From assembly GCA_015039465.1 (NCBI GenBank), contig MU130539.1, positions 224,825-288,824 on the forward strand: DNA of 64,000 nt, given 5' to 3'. Source of the DNA: Phlegmacium glaucopus (taxonomy: Eukaryota; Basidiomycota; Agaricomycetes; Agaricales; Cortinariaceae). Positions within the stretch are counted from its first letter, which is position 1; every line of letters begins with the position of its first letter. The notes beneath the pieces are model-generated. The model saw only the letters and a list, made by a program, of their open reading frames with translations. It was not told the DNA's origin and did no database searches. This document shows, piece after piece, positions 57,802 through 64,000 of the stretch. The position numbers and the translations under genes were made by a program.

Positions 57802-58446
57802 ATGTCCTCTCTCTCCTTTGTATCGTCACAAAATACCAGCACCCCAACTTATCCACCATCTCACCACATCATGATGACAAGCACTACCCCCCTGTAAGTA
57901 TGTTTGCTAATCCTTACTTAATTCTAATGTAAACTACAACAGATGAACTGGTTGGTCAGAAGAAGAGTTCCAATGCAGACCTCTTCTTTGCTAACAGGCT
58001 CTCCAACTCATCTTCCACCTCCAACTCCACCACTTCCACCCATTAATGATGTCATTCCCATACCCCTGGCACCATTGATACAGATCAATCATGACTAATC
58101 AAACTTCAAATGGACTTGTAAGTAATGCCAGGCATAAACCACAGCCCTCAACTGATACTGCTACAATGACTTGTATTCTGTGCAAAGGGTATGTGATCCA
58201 CTTAGTAGTTTACTTTATTAGGCTACCAGTACTGTCATAATGAATAAATATGTATGAATTTGGGGTTTTTTTCATCGGTTCAATGGTTTGAACCAGTTCT
58301 AGAACTGAACAGAACCGACAGAACTGGTTCTTTTGGTTCCAGTTCCAGTTCCGGTTCAGTTCAGCCAGGAACCTTCCAGTTTGGTTCTTGGTTCTCCAAA
58401 AATAGTTGAAGAACCAAACAAACTGAACCAAACTTTGATAACACTA
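57802..58446. mobile_element. hAT-type right end (second copy)
   Basis: Nearly repeats 20503-21143, ending with AACTTTGATAACACTA (inward tip TAGTGTTATCAAAGTTTGG). It directly follows the transposase fragment, so it is the right end of the hAT element that was disrupted. Immediately outside lies CTCAGGAG (58447-58454), the same eight bases that precede the left hAT tip at 19538. Confidence 0.8.
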
Positions 58447-58654
58447 CTCAGGAGTCAGCTGCACTTCATTGTGGGCCATAGCATACATTCTTATCACTGC
58501 TTACCGAAATTGGCCTGTAGAATTAGTTTCAGTTAGCTCCCAATAAGTATAGATAAGTATTCAGTGTTTTGTTTCTGCAAGTGCTAGACTCAGATTTGCA
58601 TTTTAGATTAACTCTAGATGCATTTGGGCAGCATTTTTCTGTGAGTGATTTACC
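58447..58654. other. Flank outside the hAT end, no gene seen
   Basis: Unclassified sequence between the hAT end and an LTR-like fragment; if the 8-bp match is a target duplication, this is the right host flank of the nest. Confidence 0.3.
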
Positions 58655-58790
58655 ATGAGACTTGTAACACACAGAGGTAGGGAGAACGAATAGAGATGAG
58701 AAGGATGAGGATGAAAGAAGAAGTCTTCAGCAAGACTATAGCAATTGACAGTAGGGACAGTAACAGATAAAAGGTTGAAAAAGCAAACTT
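58655..58790 (-). repeat. LTR-like unit fragment (copy 7)
   Basis: Matches the part of the 1.4-kb unit with GTGTGTTACAAGTCT and GTCTTCAGCAAGACTATAGC, then stops where a MITE end begins. Confidence 0.6.
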
Positions 58791-59022
58791 ACTCTCCCCC
58801 CTTATTCCACATGGATTCCACATGGATTCCATCATTCCATATGGAATATGTTTTGGCTCAGATCCCACCCATTTTAGGCTCTTCATTCCATGTGGAATGA
58901 CAAGGGAACAAACAGCCAAATTCCATATGGAATGATGGAATGTCCACATGAATTCCACATGAATTCCAGGTGGAATAAAGCCACAGATTCCATGTATATT
59001 CCATATGGATTCCACTATTTTG
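58791..59022. mobile_element. AGGTCTTTAC-type MITE remnant, ATTCCACATGG subfamily
   Basis: Left edge ACTCTCCCCCC lacks the outermost bases. Inside are 11-bp units ATTCCACATGG in both orientations. No intact right tip before the next element starts at 59023, so it is truncated. Confidence 0.65.
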
Positions 59023-59480
59023 AGGTCTTTACTGTCCCCCACAAGATCTGATCAGATGCTCAGACTTCTGACCACTCATTTTTCCAAGTGAAATCCAATG
59101 AGTTCTGATCAGAATTGAAATTTTAAGAAAATAAAATTTATAATATACCAGTATTTGATAGCAATATGGTGTTGCTATCAAAATCATTCATTTTGTTCAG
59201 TCTGCAGGGTGCGATCATGTGACCACATGTGATGCAGTCGCCACTGTTTGTTGAGTTCACCCTCTGTTTCTCACACCATCACACAGCAGCAACAATGCAT
59301 TGTCTGTGGTCATAAAAGGTAAGTTGATTTGTATTGACTTTTATTATATACTAATGCCCCACTACACAACAACAGCAACAATAGCAACAATGAACAATGG
59401 CTGCAGCACAACAACTATGGCAGCACAATGACAATGACGATGATAGGACCCAGGAGACGTCTAGGGATGTAAACACACCA
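59023..59480. mobile_element. AGGTCTTTAC-type element, left part, ATCTGATCAGA subfamily
   Basis: Tip AGGTCTTTACTGTCCCCCAC followed by ATCTGATCAGATGC repeats. At 59155-59180 a perfect hairpin TTTGATAGCAA / TTGCTATCAAA precedes TTTTGTTCAGTCTGCAGG and TGATCATGTGACC-like core (59195-59235), the same arrangement as in two other subfamilies. CAACAA microsatellites follow. The right end is not identified. Confidence 0.65.
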
Positions 59481-59542
59481 TTTTTGCGGTTTCACAACCT
59501 TTGCAGTATACTCGCGGATGCTCACATATCGTTGCGGATACT

Positions 59543-59682
59543 TGCAGATCATCGCAGGTCATCGCAGGTCATCGCAGATCATCGCAGATCATCGCAGGTC
59601 ATCGCAGGTCATCGCAGATCATCGCACATACTCGCAGATCATCGCAGAATACTCGCAGATCATCGCAGATACTTGCAGTCAT
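59543..59682. repeat. 10-bp tandem repeat array GCAGRTCATC
   Basis: About 13 units of GCAGATCATC/GCAGGTCATC with a few degenerate members. It gives open frames in all three plus-strand frames, which are artefacts of the repeat. Confidence 0.92.
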
Positions 59683-59764
59683 CACCAACATTCGCATTAT
59701 CATTCGCAGTTGCCAGCTGTTCTTGCAATCTTTTATTTAAGAGGTTTGTGCAGTATGTTGATCC

Positions 59765-59898
59765 TAGGTGGTTATAATGAATTTGATGTAAAATTGGTCG
59801 GAATATGGTCAGATTCTGCTCAGATTCTGCTCGGATTCTGCTCGGATTCTGCTCGGAGTTCGCTCGGACCCGCTCGGACCCGCTCGGAATGTGTGGGG
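59765..59898. mobile_element. Isolated right end of the AGGTCTTTAC-type family
   Basis: Reverse complement of the left arm of the 36112-36398 MITE (shared GGTGGTTATAATGAATTTGA), with 10-bp TTCTGCTCGG units and ending GGGGGAGAGTAAAGACCT. No partner end nearby. Confidence 0.7.
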
Positions 59899-60037
59899 GA
59901 GAGTAAAGACCTCGGTTTGTCGTACATGTGGGTGTTGTCGTACGCATTGTGCATTGTTCATCATCCATTATGGTTGTTATTCATTGTATACAACCTATTA
60001 TAGCATGTCAGTAACTGATTAGAATAGAATAAAAAAA

Positions 60038-60063
60038 TACCCCCCAGTGAGGGGGGGTTACTG
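60038..60063. repeat. C/G hairpin module, single copy
   Basis: TACCCCCCAGTGAGGGGGGG, the same hairpin type as at 28081, 48988, 51226 and the array 50369-51150. Confidence 0.6.
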
Positions 60064-60260
60064 TTGCTATGTGTTGTTGTTGTCGGCATTGTACTGCAGT
60101 CATTGTTGTTTCATTGTACATGTTGTACGGGGTCGTTGTGTCGTTGTACACATCATGACACCGTCTCCCAGGTCTCCTTTCTTCAAGAAGTATCAGTGCA
60201 ACATTAAATAAGTCGCTGAACTCCTAATGCTCACCAAAATGCGTTTAAGAAGGATGTAAT

Positions 60261-60500
60261 TCAGTCAAGAATATGCTGGAGAGCAATGTTGTTTCTGTCT
60301 AGCTTCTCCTTCTTTGAACATGTATTTTTGACATGAATTGAGATATCAGGGTCTTCTTTGTTGTCAGTGGACAAAAATCCATTCACATCATCATTCTCTG
60401 CTTCAGAATCTTCTTCAGAGGCTTGAAGACTTGGGTCTTCTTCATTTGGAAATGTGAGCATTTCATCAAGGAATGAATTATCAAGGGATATGGTGTCCAT
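60261..60500 (-). CDS. Short acidic hypothetical ORF (probably transposon-derived)
   Basis: 79 residues, MDTISLDNSFLDEMLTFPN followed by an Asp/Glu-rich stretch and a basic end. I do not recognise it. It lies in transposon debris and may be the N-terminus of a broken protein. Confidence 0.25.
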   Translation of the reverse strand: MDTISLDNSFLDEMLTFPNEEDPSLQASEEDSEAENDDVNGFLSTDNKEDPDISIHVKNTCSKKEKLDRNNIALQHILD

Positions 60501-60608
60501 CACCAAGATGAACAATGGGAAAGAGATCAAGAGATAGTGATTATTATTGACACAATGTGTGACTACTGTGACTGATTGAGCATCTGTACCCTTTGTGATC
60601 AAAATGCA

Positions 60609-60699
60609 CCAGATGTTAGGGAGAGAAGTCTTGCAGACATTTTGTTCAGGTTTTTTGACTCCAATTTCATTTTCCGCCAGATCTCTCCCTAACATCTGG
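60609..60699. repeat. 18-bp perfect inverted repeat with 55-nt loop
   Basis: CCAGATGTTAGGGAGAGA (60609-60626) and its exact reverse complement (60682-60699). Could be a tiny MITE or TIR pair, or cruciform scar. Confidence 0.7.
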
Positions 60700-60957
60700 A
60701 GCCGAGATTATGATTTATCAAGCCCTCACTGCAACAGACATTATCCAGTCTCCTGTTGTGGTTCATTACCATATGCGTTAACATTGACAACCCTTTTGGC
60801 AGGGCCCATCACCATGCTTTTGTCAGTGACCAGACAGATCAATACCTCTGAGTCTCTCAGAGCCTGGGGAGTGAACAGCCAGTCATTTTCATTATTATCC
60901 CAAAGCAGGTGATGTCAGTTGAAGTCTCCTCCCCATAGAAGCATGTCACTGTCATTG
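60700..60957 (-). pseudogene. LINE endonuclease (EEP) fragment
   Basis: Minus strand: GGDFN*HHLLWD then NDWLFTPQALRDSEVLICLV, matching the GDFNxHHxxWD block of LINE apurinic-like endonucleases. The TGA at 60915-60917 stands where Arg is usual (CGA to TGA). Confidence 0.65.
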
Positions 60958-61190
60958 AGGTCTTTACACTAAGCCACTAATTCCAATCAAACTCACTCAG
61001 ACTCAAGTTTGGCTGGAACACCAGCCATTTTTGATTTTTGAGTCCAAGTCCAGTCCAAGTAAATTGCTTGGACTGCTTGGAATCTGATCTGATTGTTATC
61101 TCATCAGATTCCAATGGATTCCGAGCAGCCCGAGCAGTCTGAGCAGTCTGAGCAAGTCTAAGCAAGTCCAAGTATTATTAGTTCACTTTA
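60958..61190. mobile_element. Diverged AGGTCTTTAC-type MITE
   Basis: Left tip AGGTCTTTACACTAAGCCAC; right side ends CACTTTACT before an A7 run. Inside are AGCAAGTCCAAG and GCAGTCTGAGC repeats. No target duplication. Confidence 0.55.
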
Positions 61191-61266
61191 CTTAAAAAAA
61201 GTCAACTGCGGGAATTGAACCCTAGGCCTTACAGTGGAGATGAACAATCACCAGTAACAGCCAGGT
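61191..61266 (-). repeat. tRNA-like / SINE head with Pol III terminator (candidate)
   Basis: Minus strand contains a perfect B box GGTTCAATTCC in CCTAGGGTTCAATTCCCGC, and GTTGAC is followed at once by T7, a Pol III stop. The A-box side (GGCTGTTACTGGTGATTG) is weak. Confidence 0.45.
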
Positions 61267-61802
61267 CCAGTCACATTACATGACACAGCCACAAGCATCA
61301 TGAATATTGAGACAGTGCAATTGTGACCATTGTTTGAACCAGTTTGAACCAGTTTTTATTGGTCTGGTTCAGTGTGGTTTCCCATTACCTCCCTCATCCC
61401 CTGGCTCTACCATTCCTGATCAGAAATTTACCCTTCAGAACATTGTTCACTGTTCACCTCTTTGACCTGCAATTCCCTACTCATTCCCACTATCAAACTT
61501 ATGTTCATGACAACCTTTGTGACTAGACATGACTTGGACTTCAAGGCCTTTGATACTGCCTACTGCCACCATTGTCTTGTACTTCTTCAAGCCAACACTC
61601 TTGAACAGATGGCCAATGGTCTTCTTAAAATGGCTCACAACTTATGATGATCCAACGAGATACAGGAAAACAATATCATGAACCTTATCCCCTGACTCAG
61701 AAGTAACAGCATAGGAAAAAGGATCAAACAAACCCTTGCTATGGAAGTCCTCACTGTCAATGCTTGGGCCCCCACTGTCAACACCTCTGAAGAGACTGAC
61801 AC

Positions 61803-62255
61803 ATGAGTTCATCCCCAGACTCTCAAACAACAACCTTCCATAGCCAACATCCCCATCATTTCAACCACTTCATATTCCCCTATGAACTCACTGCAATCAA
61901 ATGCTTTCAATGTAATAAAACCAGACACTACAAACAAAACTGTACTGGTTACTGCTGCATCTACTGCAAGAAAGTTGCCCCTGGACACTGGCCTAGCAAC
62001 TGTCCCGAATCTCATAAAGAAGACAAAGCACCTCCAGCCAAACAACAACAACAAGAACCAGAAACTTGCACTACTTGTCACCTCCCCCCTGTCTATGATC
62101 ACATTGCCTTGCACCAAGGAGAAAGTGATGGACACACATGCCACTGCAAAAACAAGTCAAAGGTCAAGAAAGAAGACTCAGAGCCTGACCTCCATGGAAC
62201 CAGATTCTATGATGTCAATGGAGAAGATGACAATAACCTTACCAGAGAACATTAA
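61803..62255 (+). CDS. CCHC zinc-knuckle protein, retroelement Gag/ORF1-like
   Basis: 151 codons, MSSSPDSQTTTFHSQHPHHF start. Two adjacent knuckles, CFQCNKTRHYKQNC and CIYCKKVAPGHWPSNC, then CTTCHLPP and a Lys/Glu-rich end. Such double knuckles are typical of fungal LINE ORF1 or gag proteins. Upstream frames (61500-61640, DLDFKAFDTAYCHHCLVLLQ) may be the rest of the same broken ORF. Confidence 0.5.
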   Translation: MSSSPDSQTTTFHSQHPHHFNHFIFPYELTAIKCFQCNKTRHYKQNCTGYCCIYCKKVAPGHWPSNCPESHKEDKAPPAKQQQQEPETCTTCHLPPVYDHIALHQGESDGHTCHCKNKSKVKKEDSEPDLHGTRFYDVNGEDDNNLTREH

Positions 62256-63110
62256 GTCATTTCCTAATAATATCCATCCCTATATCAATGATTCCAATTT
62301 ATTTCTGACTCACTGTCTCCCTATATAGATCCTCGACCTCTCCCTCCCCTTTCCTTATCACCTCTTCTACACCATGGCCCTCCTACAAGCTGCATGTATC
62401 ACTACCACTATGCTTGACTTTAGCAAGTCCATAGCTTCCTATCACGACATAACTGCCAAAGACAGTGTCCCTGTATTTAACCATTCCCAACTTCCTCCCT
62501 TTCTTGTCATCCCTGGAGGACATTTCTTTATCCAAACTGAAAACATTTACTTCAAAGTCCATTGCTACTTCTTTGATTGAGAATCCTAATGGTGGATCAA
62601 CAAACCAAGTTATGGGCTGATGGACAACACTCAAAACCAAAAGAACAGGACCAATATTCTCAACGCCATCCAACTCCCCAGAGTCACTGCAGAACAATTC
62701 GCCTCCATGCTTTGGGTCATCTATAATCCCTTCTACAGCTTTTATTCACCTCTCTCCATGAATGGAAAACCATTGCTACCACTGCCAACCATCTCCAATT
62801 TCTTCTACACATCCTCAAACTTGCTACTCACAAGATTGCCATCTTGGAAGGCATCAACCAAAACAAGGTAGATGAAGAACAAGATAAAGTAAGGACAACT
62901 CTTAGGCTAGTGACAGGGTAATGTTATGAACATCCAGAATATTCACCAAGCAGCCCCCTTATTCCTTTTCTTTCTCCTTTACTTTACTGCCTCATTCCCT
63001 GCCTCGTGTCCCACCTCTCCATTCTACCATTGTATTATACTTAGACTACCCTTGACCCTACAACTCTCATGACTCAATACTGCTTCTTATTGTGCCATTA
63101 CTAGCACAGT
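62256..63110. other. Downstream part of the zinc-knuckle element, unrecognised
   Basis: Short broken frames (62374-62580, 62620-62871) without recognisable motifs. Probably the remains of the same retroelement. Confidence 0.3.
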
Positions 63111-64000
63111 ATCACACACCTATACTGCTTGGTAGTGTGGGTAAAAGCTTAAAAGTTGCCGTCATGAAAAGAAGTGGACTTTGAATTCACTTGCCTATTT
63201 TGGAAGCAACCCTGAATTTCCTGGTCAATAAAATCATTCATTCAACATTATCATCCTCATCACTCATCATATTCTCAATGTCTCTCACTATGCTCTCCAT
63301 CATTTACACTATCAACATGCTCCTAAACATCTACCATTCATTTGTTCCTTGGCAAGTGATACAACAAAGCAATCAATCTACTATTCACATTGGTCGTCGG
63401 CTCACATTTGATCGTATATTTGGCCCATCATTTCAAGAATGGCCTGTTTATGGACACATCAACTACATCTCTCATTATGTAAAAGGCTTTGTCATTGTTG
63501 TTGTGGCTATGGACCCACAAGTCTTCCCCTCAGCTATCTACCTTGCCATACCTCACTCCTGGATCTCACTCAGTCCCCTATCCTCAATTATCTACCTCTT
63601 ATCTTATCATTCACTGCCAAAACCATCATTCATGTGGTACCTCCTCTTTATGACACTTTAGGAAGTCCAGGAGGATCACAACTAAGCAGGAGTTGCAGAT
63701 GAATTAGCAGCAGAGGATTATTCTCACAGTGTGTCACGTGTTATCAAGGCTGCACAACATGGGATCATGGGCAAGTAGTATTTTCTTGGGAACAAGGCTG
63801 CACCTTTCAAGTGTTGACTCAAGACCTTTCATATTTTTGACATGACTGAGTTGATATATTTTTGCTATTGGACTGTGTACACTGCCTTCTCTTCTTTTCT
63901 CTCATACTTTGACACTTTACAGATTTTTTTATTGTTCCTTCTTCTTTTCCATTGTTCTTTTCTTCTTGCAGCTGTCCTCTCTTTATCTTTCTTCCTTTGA
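63111..64000 (+). repeat. 1.4-kb LTR-like unit, copy 6 (cut by window edge)
   Basis: Starts ATCACACACCTATACTGCTT and follows the unit through the conserved reading frame (63191-63661) to CTCTCTTTATCTTTCTTCC at the edge. Many CpG positions of copy 2 are TG or CA here. Confidence 0.75.

Noticed and set aside
59397..60003. Three overlapping open frames with SSQ/HRR repeats
   Set aside because: All three arise from the 10-bp GCAGRTCATC array, whose period shifts frame each unit.

Overview
The window looks like nuclear DNA of a filamentous basidiomycete, most likely an Agaricomycete. The genes are split by many short GT-AG introns of about 50-65 bp and are packed closely together. The transposon content also fits that group: a chromodomain Gypsy element, DIRS/Ngaro tyrosine-recombinase retroelements, and a DUF6589 protein paired with a RecQ-like helicase. 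The assignment is inferred from gene and transposon families, not from a marker gene.

Positions 1-17.8 kb form a compact host block: NIT2-like omega-amidase (-, cut by the left edge), COG4 (+), the ESCRT-III subunit VPS2 (-), a CUZ1-like AN1 zinc-finger/ubiquitin-like protein (+), class V myosin (-) and a Bni1/SepA-type formin (+). Myosin V and the formin start 260 bp apart and are transcribed away from each other. The first builds no cables but walks on those the second nucleates, so a shared promoter for polarized growth is plausible. The formin contains a 100-N assembly gap inside its polyproline FH1 region.

From about 18 kb to the end the window is a nest of transposable elements with no confident host gene. 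It contains hAT-type termini at 19.5-21.1 kb and 57.8-58.4 kb, a 1.4-kb LTR-like unit present at least seven times, a DIRS fragment with tyrosine recombinase, a complete but decayed Ngaro-type element (28.6-34.4 kb) with the A1-ORFs-B1-A2-B2 repeat layout, Gypsy elements at 34.4-47.9 kb, and remnants at 58.6-64 kb. Many relics show CGA-to-TGA stops and CpG-to-TpG/CpA differences between copies, the pattern expected from methylated-cytosine decay.

Two things stand out. First, 51639-57456 is a 5,818-bp element with exact 160-bp terminal inverted repeats and a perfect 9-bp target duplication, inserted in a hAT transposase gene. It carries a RecQ-like helicase (+) and an apparently intact 988-residue DUF6589 protein (-). 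Each terminal repeat holds an 11-bp-stem, 29-nt-loop hairpin, and the two stems differ only by two fully compensated base pairs. I propose it as an autonomous DNA transposon in which DUF6589 is the candidate transposase.

Second, a set of non-autonomous elements shares the tip AGGTCTTTACWCTCCCCCAC and makes 9-10 bp duplications. Each subfamily carries its own subterminal array of 10-11 bp repeats, and several share an internal core module, a C/G-rich hairpin module or telomere-like centres. One of them has expanded the hairpin into about 13 tandem copies.
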